57,307 nucleotides of DNA from Burkholderiales bacterium (GCA_020853025.1 JADYZP010000019.1:1-57307); one strand, 5' to 3'. Counted from the stretch's first letter, positions 24,291 to 32,670 are shown. Notes: a model not told the origin generated them from the letters alone. Numbers and translations: made by a program.

Positions 24291-26020
24291 CGTGTCGGCC
24301 TCGCGTTCGCCACCGGCAGTGCAAAGGCTTCGGCGAACGACATGAGCTCGCCGGGGGCGACGGTTGCGAGACGTCCTTCACGGAGGAACAGGATGCGGTC
24401 GATGTCCTGCAGGCCCACGGGCCGGTGCGAGATCAGGATCGCGGTCCGTTCGGGGAACGCCTGCCAGAGATGTCGCCTGATCCGGACTTCGGTGTCGAGG
24501 TCGAGCGCCGAGAACGCCTCATCGAGGACGAGGATGCGCGGATCGCGCAGGAAGAGCCGCGCGAGCCCGAGTCGCTGCCGCTGGCCGTCGGACAGGGCGA
24601 GCCCGCGACCGCCGATGACGGTGGCGTAGCCTTCGGGAAGCGCATCGATGAACGCATCGGCCTCGGCCAGCGCGGCCGCACGCGCGACGTCGACGTGCGT
24701 CGCGTGCGGATTGCCGTAGCGCAGGTTCTCTTCGATCGACGCGTGCAGCAGGTAGGGTTCGGCGCCGGCATAGCCGATCCCGGCCGGTGCCGACGTCCGC
24801 CGCGGCCGAGCCGCCGGGCGGCCCTCGATGAGCACCCGCCCGCCGGTGGGCGCACGCACACCGAACAGCAGGTGGACCAGCGTGGACTTGCCGGCACCCG
24901 AGGCGCCGAAGAGCGCGATGCGCTCGCCGCGCGCGACTGCGAGATCGACACCGCGCAACACCGGAGGCTTGCCGGCGTAGGCGAAGGAAACATCGTCCAT
25001 TTCGATCGCGTTAGCGTGAGGTGCAGCACGGTTTGCGTGAGCGGGCGGATCGGCATCGGTGTCGACATCGCCTTGTCCAAGGACCTCGGTCACGCGCGCG
25101 AGACTCACGCGCGCTTCCTGCAGGTGGCGGACGAGCCCGAGCAGTCCCTGCGCCGGTGCGAACAGGCGGCCCTGGTAGAGGACGAACGCGACAAAGGTCC
25201 CGAGCGTGATGGTTCCGGATTCGAGCAGCCGGCCGCCGATTAAGTAGATCCAGGCGAGCGCGAGCGTCAGCACGAGCCCCGGAACGCCGCTCGACACCGA
25301 GTCGATGAGCTGGAAACGCACGACCTCACGCTTGAGGCGCGCATTGGCGGCGTCGAGCGTCGCCGCCTCGTCGCGTCCGGTACCGTGCAGGCGGATCGCG
25401 CGCAACGCGGCCAGACGCTCGGAAAGAAAGTGCGAGAGTTCGACCATCGCGTCGCGGATACGCTTAGTCCCCGCCTCGACCGGCATGCGAAACGCATTGG
25501 TGGTGACGAGTGCGAGCCCGAGTCCCGCGAAACTCCACAGCGCGAGCACCGGCGAGAGATTGAAGGTGATCACCGCGGCCACCGCGAGAAACAGGACGTT
25601 CTGCAGCGCGCCGAGCAGGCCGTCGACAAGGAGGCCCTGGATGCGCGGAATATCGCTGCCGAAACGGGTCAGCAGGTCGCCGTGGCGATACGGCTCGATC
25701 GCGGCCAATGGGCCGTCCGTACAGCGCGCGAAAAGCGCCGAGCGCAGGCCGGCGAGCACATCGGCGGATAGCCGTACATGCACACGACCGGACAGCGTGG
25801 CCAGTGCCAGGTCGGCGAGGGCGAGTGCGACGAGTGCCGCGGCGATCCACGGAATCGACGAGTAGTCGTGGTGCGTCGCGACGGCGTCGACAAAAGCCAT
25901 GCCGAGCAGCGGCGTGGAGAGCGAGACCGCGGCACCTGCCAGGCCGAGCACGAAGACGACGGCAAGCGCGCCTTTGTGTTCCGAAAGATGCGGCAGGTAG
26001 CGCCGCAGGAAGATCAGCAC
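24287..26020 (-). CDS. qhpF: QhpF-like ABC exporter (fused permease and ATPase)
   Basis: 577 residues; GTG start overlapping the upstream U32 gene by 7 bases. The N-terminal half has six membrane helices of the ABC exporter type. The ATPase half has Walker A in FGASGAGKST, the signature LSDGQRQRLGLARL, Walker B ILVLDEAFSALD and the H-loop ISHRP. In known qhp loci this exporter carries the modified gamma subunit across the inner membrane to join the alpha and beta subunits. The half-transporter layout implies a homodimer. Confidence 0.86.
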   Translation of the reverse strand: MLIFLRRYLPHLSEHKGALAVVFVLGLAGAAVSLSTPLLGMAFVDAVATHHDYSSIPWIAAALVALALADLALATLSGRVHVRLSADVLAGLRSALFARCTDGPLAAIEPYRHGDLLTRFGSDIPRIQGLLVDGLLGALQNVLFLAVAAVITFNLSPVLALWSFAGLGLALVTTNAFRMPVEAGTKRIRDAMVELSHFLSERLAALRAIRLHGTGRDEAATLDAANARLKREVVRFQLIDSVSSGVPGLVLTLALAWIYLIGGRLLESGTITLGTFVAFVLYQGRLFAPAQGLLGLVRHLQEARVSLARVTEVLGQGDVDTDADPPAHANRAAPHANAIEMDDVSFAYAGKPPVLRGVDLAVARGERIALFGASGAGKSTLVHLLFGVRAPTGGRVLIEGRPAARPRRTSAPAGIGYAGAEPYLLHASIEENLRYGNPHATHVDVARAAALAEADAFIDALPEGYATVIGGRGLALSDGQRQRLGLARLFLRDPRILVLDEAFSALDLDTEVRIRRHLWQAFPERTAILISHRPVGLQDIDRILFLREGRLATVAPGELMSFAEAFALPVANARPTR

Positions 26021-27072
26021 GATTCGCCCGGCGCCGTCGAGAGCGTGGGGAGTGCTTCGACGCGGATAGGCACGACGCGCCGGCTTCCGGCCCGTGCGGC
26101 GGATGGCGACTTCTGGCGCGGCTGCGGGCGCGCATCGGTCCAGACGTCAGGGTAGTAGCACAGGTGCGCGTTCTCGCAGAGCTCCGGTGCGCCGCGCTCG
26201 GCGACGACGGCATCGCGTATGGTCTCGCGCGTGGCGCCGTCCTCGGCGAGTCGCAGCGCCAGTGCGGCCAGGCGGACCGATCCCAGCTTGCGCGCGAGCG
26301 GCGCCTCGCGGCCGACGACCTTGAGGCTCGCGACGCCGGCGTGCTTGAGCCGCGTCAACGCGCAGAGGCCGCAGGGTCCGAGCATGTAGCCGCGACTGGT
26401 CTGGCAGCCGCAGTTGTTGAGCGTCCATTTCCAGAACGCGTAACGCTCGTCCAGGCGCCCCTGCGCGTGACCGACCTGGTCGTCGATGCAGTAGGGACGG
26501 AAGGCGTGCGTCGTCGAGCAAGTGCCTTCCTCGAACGCGCAGCCGTCGTTCAACAAGAAGACTTCGCATTCGAGCCCCGGGATCATCGTCTGCTCGATTT
26601 CGGCGAGCGTCATGTGGCGCGGCAGGATCACGCGCGACACCCCCAGGCTCCTGTAGAACGCCGCAGCCCCCGGGTTGCGGCAGGTCGCGAGGCTCGACAC
26701 GTGCACGCGGTCCGCCAAGCCTCCGTCACGCAGCGCGAGGATGAGCTCCATCTCCGCGACGATCAGCGCGTTCACTCCCATCGCGTCGACCAGCATGCGA
26801 CCGAACTCGACCAGATGCGGGATCGCGCCTGCCGGATACGACGCCGCATTGAGTGTCACGAACACCGGAGCATCGCCCGCCAGACGGACGATTCGTTCGA
26901 GGTCGGACAGACCGGATACACCCGCGGATCGGGCGCTTCGGCGGTGAACCGCGGCCTGGCCAAACGCCGCCTCCCAGCCGGGCGGCGTCACGCCGCAATA
27001 GAACTCGCCCGCCCCCGCCTCGAGCAACGGCAACACCTCGTCGGCGCCCTTGAGTGGCGCGAGGATTTTCAC
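26014..27072 (-). CDS. U32-family protein, UbiU-like; candidate O2-independent hydroxylase subunit
   Basis: 352 residues from GTG 27072, which overlaps the preceding gene as GTGA. It begins KILAPLKGADEV and GAGEFYCGV like U32 proteins. The family signature is near residues 168-191 (ECEVFLLNDGC, then GTC, HAF), and the C-terminal GPCGLCAL...HAGVASLKVVGRE matches the end of the U32 core. Cys178 and Cys185 have the spacing of the first two iron-sulfur ligands of UbiU; further candidates are Cys195, 221, 223, 234 and 237. UbiU/UbiV hydroxylate ubiquinone precursors without oxygen. Their presence inside a qhp operon, with no qhpG in the window, suggests a role in hydroxylating the cofactor tryptophan. 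That role is inferred; a peptidase label would be misleading. Confidence 0.75.
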   Translation of the reverse strand: MKILAPLKGADEVLPLLEAGAGEFYCGVTPPGWEAAFGQAAVHRRSARSAGVSGLSDLERIVRLAGDAPVFVTLNAASYPAGAIPHLVEFGRMLVDAMGVNALIVAEMELILALRDGGLADRVHVSSLATCRNPGAAAFYRSLGVSRVILPRHMTLAEIEQTMIPGLECEVFLLNDGCAFEEGTCSTTHAFRPYCIDDQVGHAQGRLDERYAFWKWTLNNCGCQTSRGYMLGPCGLCALTRLKHAGVASLKVVGREAPLARKLGSVRLAALALRLAEDGATRETIRDAVVAERGAPELCENAHLCYYPDVWTDARPQPRQKSPSAARAGSRRVVPIRVEALPTLSTAPGESC

Positions 27073-27908
27073 GCTGCCGCCATCGCGTGGATGACCAGTC
27101 GATCCGCGTGCCGCAACCACGTGCGCATCGCCTGCTGCGGCGGCTCGTAGAACAGCGTGTTGCCTGCACGCCAGTGCGGCAACGCCGTGTCCTCGCGACG
27201 GACGGACAGCGGCTTGCCCTGGCACGGAGCGGGACAGGGGTCGGCAAAGACATGCGCGAAACCGCCGCCGTCCGGATACAGCGCCGCCTTCAGCGGACAG
27301 CCGCGTCCCGATGCGGCGTAGGTGAACGGGAAGTGCAGTGTGCGGCGCATCGGTATCTCGCCGCATTCGGCGCCGTCGCCCAGGTAGCCACCCTCGAAGT
27401 CGGCGTCGGTTTCGATCGCCTCGACGCCCTGCTCCTGGAGCAAAACGCGCAACCTCGCGAAGCGCGATCCGTCGCGCCTGGCGGCGCCGCCGGGCGCGTC
27501 GCGATACGCGCGCGGATCACGCAGCGACCGGTTGACCAGACGACCGGCACGACGCGGCAGGCAGCGATGCCGTTCACGAAGCAGTTCGAGCACGCCCCAG
27601 TCGTTGAAGACGACCGCCGGACGCCAGCCTCTCGCCGTCAGTCCGTCGAGCAACCGGTCCACGTTCAGCAGTCCCGCCGGGGACAGGAGCGGCGTGGCCA
27701 GCGTCGCTTCGAGACCGCGATCGCGGGCGGCGACGCAATACGCATTCGCCTCGTCGAGATCGGGTAGCCGGTCCTCGCAGAACTCCGAGCCGAAGTACAG
27801 CGCGACGGTGCACCCCTGCGGAAGCAGGTCGCGCCACCCGGCCGGGCACGCCTCGCGCGCGTCGGCCGGAACGTCGCCGGGTGTCGTCAGTCGCAGTCCG
27901 TATTCCAC
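27069..27908 (-). CDS. UbiV-like U32-type partner protein
   Basis: 279 residues; GTG start. It looks like the TIM-barrel part of UbiV: ALYFGSEFCEDR aligns with UbiV's YLGEAVCSKR region, AVVFNDWGVLEL with its SDLGV strand, and FPFTYAASGRGC with its LPLAYSARC. Cysteines 44, 204, 225 and 229 reproduce the spacing style of UbiV's four [4Fe-4S] ligands (39, 180, 193, 197), including the last C-x3-C. The gene overlaps the UbiU-like gene by 4 bases, so the two products probably form a heterodimer. It lies between the qhp structural genes and qhpF. The family is recognised from memory of UbiV, not from a search. Confidence 0.68.
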   Translation of the reverse strand: MEYGLRLTTPGDVPADAREACPAGWRDLLPQGCTVALYFGSEFCEDRLPDLDEANAYCVAARDRGLEATLATPLLSPAGLLNVDRLLDGLTARGWRPAVVFNDWGVLELLRERHRCLPRRAGRLVNRSLRDPRAYRDAPGGAARRDGSRFARLRVLLQEQGVEAIETDADFEGGYLGDGAECGEIPMRRTLHFPFTYAASGRGCPLKAALYPDGGGFAHVFADPCPAPCQGKPLSVRREDTALPHWRAGNTLFYEPPQQAMRTWLRHADRLVIHAMAAA

Positions 27909-27929
27909 CGGTGCTCGACCTGTCTCATA

Positions 27930-28008
27930 GCCTTGTTCGACAAGGCTTCAGCTTTCCATGTGGACAAGGCCTCGGCATTGCTTGTGGGCAAGGCTGAAGC
28001 CGGGCCCG
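27930..28008 (+). repeat. Three imperfect 24-bp tandem units with a 6-bp stem-loop
   Basis: Units at 27937-27960, 27961-27984 and 27985-28008 share CAAGGC at exactly 24-bp spacing. Units 1 and 2 agree at 18 of 24 positions; unit 3 has diverged (14 of 24 against unit 2). GCCTTG at 27930-27935 and CAAGGC at 27941-27946 form a perfect stem around TTCGA. The array fills much of the 131-bp gap between qhpB and the UbiV-like gene. Confidence 0.6.
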
Positions 28009-28039
28009 CCTGCTGGGGAGCGCTTTGCATGGCGTCGAT

Positions 28040-29059
28040 TCATTTTTGGAAGCGGATCTTGCGCACGTCCATGCCGTCGGACGTCATCTGCAGCACCTTG
28101 ATCGGCTTCAGCGTCCGGGCGTCGAAGACCGTCAGCGTCGACCCTCCCCCGCCGACGTATATTTTCTTTCCGTCGGACGAGACGTTCACTCCGTAGGACG
28201 TGCCCTCCCCGAGAGGCACCGACGCGCCGTAGGTCTTGTTGACGAGGTCGATGACGGTCAGGTCGTCCATCACCGCATAGGCTTGCTTGCGGTCGGGCGC
28301 GAGCACCACCGAGTAGGCCATCGCCGGCTCGCCCTTGAGCACGATGTCGTCGATGGCGCCGGTGCGCTGATCGACGAGCATCACCCCCATGTACGTCGGC
28401 GTGTAGTAGGGCATGCTGGCGATGCCGCCGTTGTCGAACGCATAGTCCCAGAAAGGCAGCATGTTCACGCCGCGGTCGAACATCGGAATGGTTGCGACAA
28501 TCCGCATATCGGCGCCGGTCGTGTCGATCTTGTAGAGGTCCTGGCCAAAGGCAAGGATCTCCTTGCCATCGCGGACGCCGACCAGGTGCGCGACGCCCCA
28601 AGGTACCTCGACGCTGCGCACGATCTTCCCGGTGTCGAGCTCGAACTGGGCGACGACCGGCTTGCCGACGACGGCCTCGCCGTTTTGTGTCCGGCGCGAC
28701 ATGAATCCGCCGTAGCCGGTACGGCCGTCCTGCGCGAGTACGAAGCCGAACATCACCCGGTCCCAGCCGTCGTTGCTCACATCCGCGGTCGAGACAACGC
28801 GATTGCGTGCAAGGTCGACCTTGTGCACGAGGTGTCTGTTGGTCGTCACGTACATGAACTTGCGGTCCGGCGTGACGTCGGCTTCGCGCGTCGCGCCCTT
28901 GATCGGGATGTCGGCGACGATGGTGTCGGTGTCGCCGTCGATCACCTGGATCACGCCGTAGCCCAGATGGTAGTAGCGGTCGCCGGCGGCGGCGGGAGGC
29001 GCCGCAGCGACGCACAGGACTGCGGCGAGCGCAGGCAACAGCGAATGGAGCCGTATCAT
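28040..29059 (-). CDS. qhpB: Quinohemoprotein amine dehydrogenase beta subunit (beta-propeller)
   Basis: 339 residues with a clear signal peptide (LLPALAAVLCVAAAPPAAAG). The mature part is a seven-bladed propeller of YVTN type, with repeated DRKFMYVTTN, LVGVRDGKEILAF and SDGKKIYVGGGGS blades. In QHNDH this periplasmic subunit packs against alpha and gamma and helps form the active site around the CTQ cofactor. GGAGG precedes ATG 29059 closely, and the gene starts 9 bp after qhpC. Confidence 0.9.
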   Translation of the reverse strand: MIRLHSLLPALAAVLCVAAAPPAAAGDRYYHLGYGVIQVIDGDTDTIVADIPIKGATREADVTPDRKFMYVTTNRHLVHKVDLARNRVVSTADVSNDGWDRVMFGFVLAQDGRTGYGGFMSRRTQNGEAVVGKPVVAQFELDTGKIVRSVEVPWGVAHLVGVRDGKEILAFGQDLYKIDTTGADMRIVATIPMFDRGVNMLPFWDYAFDNGGIASMPYYTPTYMGVMLVDQRTGAIDDIVLKGEPAMAYSVVLAPDRKQAYAVMDDLTVIDLVNKTYGASVPLGEGTSYGVNVSSDGKKIYVGGGGSTLTVFDARTLKPIKVLQMTSDGMDVRKIRFQK

Positions 29060-29068
29060 GCTGCCCTC

Positions 29069-29392
29069 CTAGTCGTACTTGAGTTTGCGCCAGTCGCGCG
29101 CGACGTTCGGGCACTGCTCGTCGAAATCGCGGTGGTTGGTGAGCCCGTCGGGCATCTGCGCGGGCCACCAGCAGTCGCCGACGCAACCGTGAAAGTCGCG
29201 CGCCGAAGCCTGGCAGTTGCCGACCGGGTAGGTCGGCCGCGGGTTTGTCTCCCAGCCGGTATCGAAGATCGTCGTGCAGCCCTGCGGCATCCTCAGCTCT
29301 GCCTGCGCTTCGGCGGATCGCTGCTCGCCGTCGGCCAGGCGTTCGATCGCCTTCGCCTTTTCGTTCAGTGCTTCGATGAGCTTTTTTTTCAT
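29069..29392 (-). CDS. qhpC: Quinohemoprotein amine dehydrogenase gamma subunit precursor (CTQ- and thioether-bearing peptide)
   Basis: 107 residues: a charged leader (about 1-35) and a core starting near GCTTIFD. Counting from ATG 29392, the crosslink spacings of the Paracoccus protein are all reproduced: Cys39-Glu48 (9), Cys60-Asp66 (6), Cys74-Asp82 (8) and Cys70-Trp76 (6). The last pair would become cysteine tryptophylquinone; a WWPAQ motif follows Cys74. Cys94 is an extra fifth cysteine. The core should receive three Cys-to-carboxylate-side-chain thioethers from QhpD, lose its leader to QhpE and be exported by QhpF. AGGA precedes the start, and qhpD ends 10 bp upstream. Confidence 0.93.
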   Translation of the reverse strand: MKKKLIEALNEKAKAIERLADGEQRSAEAQAELRMPQGCTTIFDTGWETNPRPTYPVGNCQASARDFHGCVGDCWWPAQMPDGLTNHRDFDEQCPNVARDWRKLKYD

Positions 29393-29402
29393 CGTGCGTT
29401 CC

Positions 29403-30830
29403 TCATGAGGATGCATCGTCATCGGCGCGCCGCGACAGAAAGGCGAGCACCGGGTGGTCGGGGTCGGCGCGCAACGTGCCGTAGGTGCGGATACCGAGCT
29501 CGATCCAGCGCCGGATGAAATCGCAGGAACCGCCCTGTGCCAGGCCGAGTACCGACTCGCGCTGGTGGTTTTCGTAGTGGCAGCCGCCGGCGCACAGGCT
29601 GCGCGCCCAGCACGAAGCGCACGCGTCCTCGCGCGGGGCAGCCTGCTCGTCGAGGCAGGCCCTGACCTTCGCGTGGTCGATGCCCGCGTCGAGGTCGCCG
29701 ATGCGGAAGTCGCCGTTGCCGGCGAAGCGGTGGCAGAGGAAGAACGCACCTTCGGCATCCATCGCGACGTAGCCGAGTCCGGCGCCGCACGGCACGGGCT
29801 TGACCTGCCCGAGATGGAGCCTCGCGAGCAGGTCGAGCAGGTTCGAAAACGGCAGCACGCGTCCGCGCGCTGCGTCGTCGACGAAACGCTGCGCGAGGCG
29901 CGAGAAACCTGCGAACAGCGCCTCGTCCTGCTCGGCTGTGGGCAGCAGCGTCGCGCTGACAGGGCTGGTCGGCGCAATTCCCACTTCGACGAAGCCCAGA
30001 TCCAGCAAATGCTCGAATACCTCGGGAATACGCGCCCACTGATCCGGCTTGAGCGTCACCCGCGCGGCAGGACGCCTGCCGGTGCGCTCGCGCAATTGCC
30101 GCACGCCTTCGACAACGTCGGCGTAGCTGCCGCGCCGCTTGCCGCCGACGTACGGGCGATTCGCATCGTGGATATCCGGTGGCCCGTCGATGCTGACCGA
30201 CACACCGATTCGATGTTCGGCCAGGAAATCGAGAGCCTCGGGCGTGAAGCGCGTGCCATTGGTCGTCATCGAGACGACGAGCTTCTTGCCCCGCGCGGCG
30301 GCTGCCGCTTCCCCCTCGAGGACGGCGGCCTCGAGCGCCGGAAAATTCAGCAAGGGCTCGCCGCCGAAGAGCACCAGCGTCACGGTATTCCGATCGCCCG
30401 AGGCTTCGACCAGATGGCGCGCGGCGCGGGCGGCGAGTTCAGCGCGCATCACGCGCGATGGGCCGCCGTAGGCGCCGCCGCCAGCGTAGCAGTAGGTGCA
30501 GCGGAGGTTGCAGGCCTGCGCGGCTTCGAGCACCAGCGTTGCCATTGGAACCGCAGCCGGGTCGATCGGCGCGCGCGGCGAACGACGCAGCCACGCCGAC
30601 GGAACGAGCAGCTGTGCATCGGCGAGCGCGTCCAGGACCTCGCGATCGGTCTCCGGCACGTCGTCGAGGTCGATCGCCTCGCGCTGCCGCCAGCGGGCGA
30701 TGACGTCGCGCGTCGCGCTGTCGATGGCGAACAGGCTCGCCTGGTCGGCGCCGAAGAGCAGCATCTCGCCTTTCGCGCCGGCGGGCGGCGCGAACACGCG
30801 ATGGTCCGCAAGCGTCCAGGTCTGCGTCAC
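29403..30830 (-). CDS. qhpD: Radical SAM/SPASM thioether-forming maturase QhpD
   Basis: 475 residues; GTG start overlapping the qhpA stop as GTGA. The radical SAM cluster motif is Cys107, Cys111 and Cys114 (CNLRCTYC), followed by GGEPLLN and SIDGP strands. The C-terminal SPASM domain carries CGAG, LCHRF, CASCWARSLCAGGC and further cysteines for two auxiliary [4Fe-4S] clusters. QhpD joins cysteine sulfurs to the beta or gamma methylene of Asp or Glu in the gamma subunit. Its position next to qhpC supports the assignment. Confidence 0.92.
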   Translation of the reverse strand: MTQTWTLADHRVFAPPAGAKGEMLLFGADQASLFAIDSATRDVIARWRQREAIDLDDVPETDREVLDALADAQLLVPSAWLRRSPRAPIDPAAVPMATLVLEAAQACNLRCTYCYAGGGAYGGPSRVMRAELAARAARHLVEASGDRNTVTLVLFGGEPLLNFPALEAAVLEGEAAAAARGKKLVVSMTTNGTRFTPEALDFLAEHRIGVSVSIDGPPDIHDANRPYVGGKRRGSYADVVEGVRQLRERTGRRPAARVTLKPDQWARIPEVFEHLLDLGFVEVGIAPTSPVSATLLPTAEQDEALFAGFSRLAQRFVDDAARGRVLPFSNLLDLLARLHLGQVKPVPCGAGLGYVAMDAEGAFFLCHRFAGNGDFRIGDLDAGIDHAKVRACLDEQAAPREDACASCWARSLCAGGCHYENHQRESVLGLAQGGSCDFIRRWIELGIRTYGTLRADPDHPVLAFLSRRADDDASS

Positions 30831-32389
30831 CGGATCCTCGCGATGTAGTCGGGCATGGTAACGGCCAGCCTGGCTTGCGCGTCGTAGGTCCGACCGCCGC
30901 GCTTGTAGCGTGCGAGGACCTTGACCAGTCCGCTGTTCTCACCCTGGTAGCTGCGATTGGGGTTGACGGCGTAGTCGACCATCGGCAGGTAGGCGCCGTT
31001 GGGTCTGATCGTGCCGAGCCACGTCATGTCGTCGTCGCCGGGGCGCGTTTTCAGCTCTGCCAGCCGGAACGTCGCGGGGACCGGCCCCAACGCGACAGCC
31101 ACCGCGTTCTTGCCGATGCCGCGCTTCGCATACGCAATCGCCTCGAACTGCACGCCCTCCGCCGGATAGTGCACGCCTCCGGAAAGCCGCGCGCGCCCAA
31201 CCTCCGGCACGATAGCGATGCGATCGATGCCCGGCGCGAGCGTGACGACCCCCGCGTCGACGCCCTTGACCGAAACCCTCGCCGTGCCGAGCGTCGGCGC
31301 GTTGTTGACGACGGTCAGCTCGAGTGCTTCCGGTCCGATCCGCCTGACACCCTGCACCTTGACCGCACCGCCTGCGAACGTGATGTCGGACGGCTTCGCA
31401 TCGGGCAGATTGATGCCTTCGACGGTGACCGTTGTCTTTTCCCCGGCAAGCAGGAACCCGGGCACGATCCGCGCGACCTTCGGCTGGTCGCCGACGCGAA
31501 TCCACTTCGAACGCGAAGTGCGGAAGTCCGGCGCCGGCAGGTGCCACTCGCCGCTGATCTCGTCGTTGGCTGCGATGAACGCACCCTTCGTGGCGAAGCC
31601 GTTGTTGCTCGTCCGCGTCCGCAGCGCGTACCCGCCGTAGAGCGTTCCCTCGCCGGCAAAGCTCTCGGCGGTACCGTCGGAGTAGGTGACGCTGCCGGAA
31701 AGCTTCAACTCGGCATTGCCCGCATCGGTGATCTGCGCACGGCCGCGATAGGTGCCACGTCCGGGCGCATCGCCGAACACGGCCCACGCGCCTTCGAGCT
31801 TCGTCGGCGGCGCCGTCCACGCCTTGCCATAGGGCAGCTTTTTCGCGAAATACGCGAGCGCGGCGTCGGCCTCGGCGAGCCAGCGCATCTCGCGCATCTG
31901 GTAGACGACCGTCGGCACGATATAGAGATGGAAATCCCGATGCTTCATCCACAATTCCGGCGTCATTCGATACGAGTGGATCTTGCCGGCCGTATGGCAA
32001 CGCACGCAGGTCGCGTAGACCTTCTCCTCTTCCTTGCCGGCGGGTGCCTCGACCTGCTGCGAGTTGTGCCACAGCGAGAGGTAGGCCACCTGCGCCTGCT
32101 CGTCGGGGGTCAGGCCTTGCGTCGCGGCAAGCTCCTTCAGCAACCGGTCCATGTCGCCTGGACCCATCGGCATGTCGTGCAGCCGGTGCATGCGGTCGAC
32201 GATGACCGTCCATTCCTCCGGTGTCGTCCGCAGGTCCTCGACCTGCGGAATCCGGCCTTCCGCCGTCGGTACGTGGCAGCTACCGCACTTGCTGCGGACG
32301 AGCGAGTCGCGGTCAAAGGTCCACGCGTCGCCGCTGGCGGCGGCGAGTGCCATGCCGAGCGCCAGCGGTGCCATCCAGTCGTGTCGCAT
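30827..32389 (-). CDS. qhpA: Quinohemoprotein amine dehydrogenase alpha subunit (dihaem cytochrome c)
   Basis: 520 residues from ATG 32389, with GGAG 8 bases upstream. A signal peptide (MAPLALGMALAAASG) precedes a cytochrome domain with two haem c sites: CGSCH at 35-39 and CVRCH at 128-132. The rest is three beta-rich domains, including IPT/TIG-like segments, as in the known four-domain alpha subunit. In the periplasm it takes electrons from the CTQ cofactor and passes them to a cytochrome c or azurin. The amine substrate cannot be predicted. Confidence 0.93.
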   Translation of the reverse strand: MRHDWMAPLALGMALAAASGDAWTFDRDSLVRSKCGSCHVPTAEGRIPQVEDLRTTPEEWTVIVDRMHRLHDMPMGPGDMDRLLKELAATQGLTPDEQAQVAYLSLWHNSQQVEAPAGKEEEKVYATCVRCHTAGKIHSYRMTPELWMKHRDFHLYIVPTVVYQMREMRWLAEADAALAYFAKKLPYGKAWTAPPTKLEGAWAVFGDAPGRGTYRGRAQITDAGNAELKLSGSVTYSDGTAESFAGEGTLYGGYALRTRTSNNGFATKGAFIAANDEISGEWHLPAPDFRTSRSKWIRVGDQPKVARIVPGFLLAGEKTTVTVEGINLPDAKPSDITFAGGAVKVQGVRRIGPEALELTVVNNAPTLGTARVSVKGVDAGVVTLAPGIDRIAIVPEVGRARLSGGVHYPAEGVQFEAIAYAKRGIGKNAVAVALGPVPATFRLAELKTRPGDDDMTWLGTIRPNGAYLPMVDYAVNPNRSYQGENSGLVKVLARYKRGGRTYDAQARLAVTMPDYIARIR

Positions 32390-32415
32390 CCGGGATCTCC
32401 GTTGGAACAGGCGGC

Positions 32416-32670
32416 TCACACCGCCAGCATCACGGACTTGGTCTCCGTGAACATGTCGAACGCGGCGTGTGCCGCACGCACCGCGCGATCGATGTCCGCC
32501 GCTCCACCCGCGGGCTCCCGCGCGAAGACCTCGCCGTCGGCGGGATTGCGGACCTCGAGCTGCTTGCCGTCGGCGGCGTCGACCCAGTCGGCGCCGATCA
32601 GCATTTCTTGCGGTGCCGCGAGAAAGCGGGTCGCGGCTTCACCGACCGGGTAGCGGGTTTTCATGTCCAT
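32416..32670 (-). pseudogene. Internally deleted aldehyde dehydrogenase (N-terminus joined to C-terminus)
   Basis: An 84-codon open frame with GGAG before ATG 32670. Residues 1-72 match the N-terminus of an NAD-dependent aldehyde dehydrogenase (LIGADWVDAADGKQLEVRNPADGEVF, then IDRAVRAAHAAFD). The next residues, MFTETKSVMLAV, are the typical last residues of the same family. About 400 residues, including the catalytic Cys and the NAD fold, are missing, with the frame preserved. It sits 26 bp before qhpA. An aldehyde dehydrogenase would naturally oxidise the aldehyde made by QHNDH, so this is probably an ancestral operon member lost by deletion. Confidence 0.8.

Noticed and set aside
26014..27072. 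U32 gene as a collagenase-type peptidase
   Set aside because: Characterised relatives with the cysteine set are hydroxylases rather than peptidases, and the operon already has a dedicated protease (qhpE).
27930..28008. The tandem array as a CRISPR
   Set aside because: The units are contiguous, short and degenerate, with no spacers, and no cas genes are nearby.
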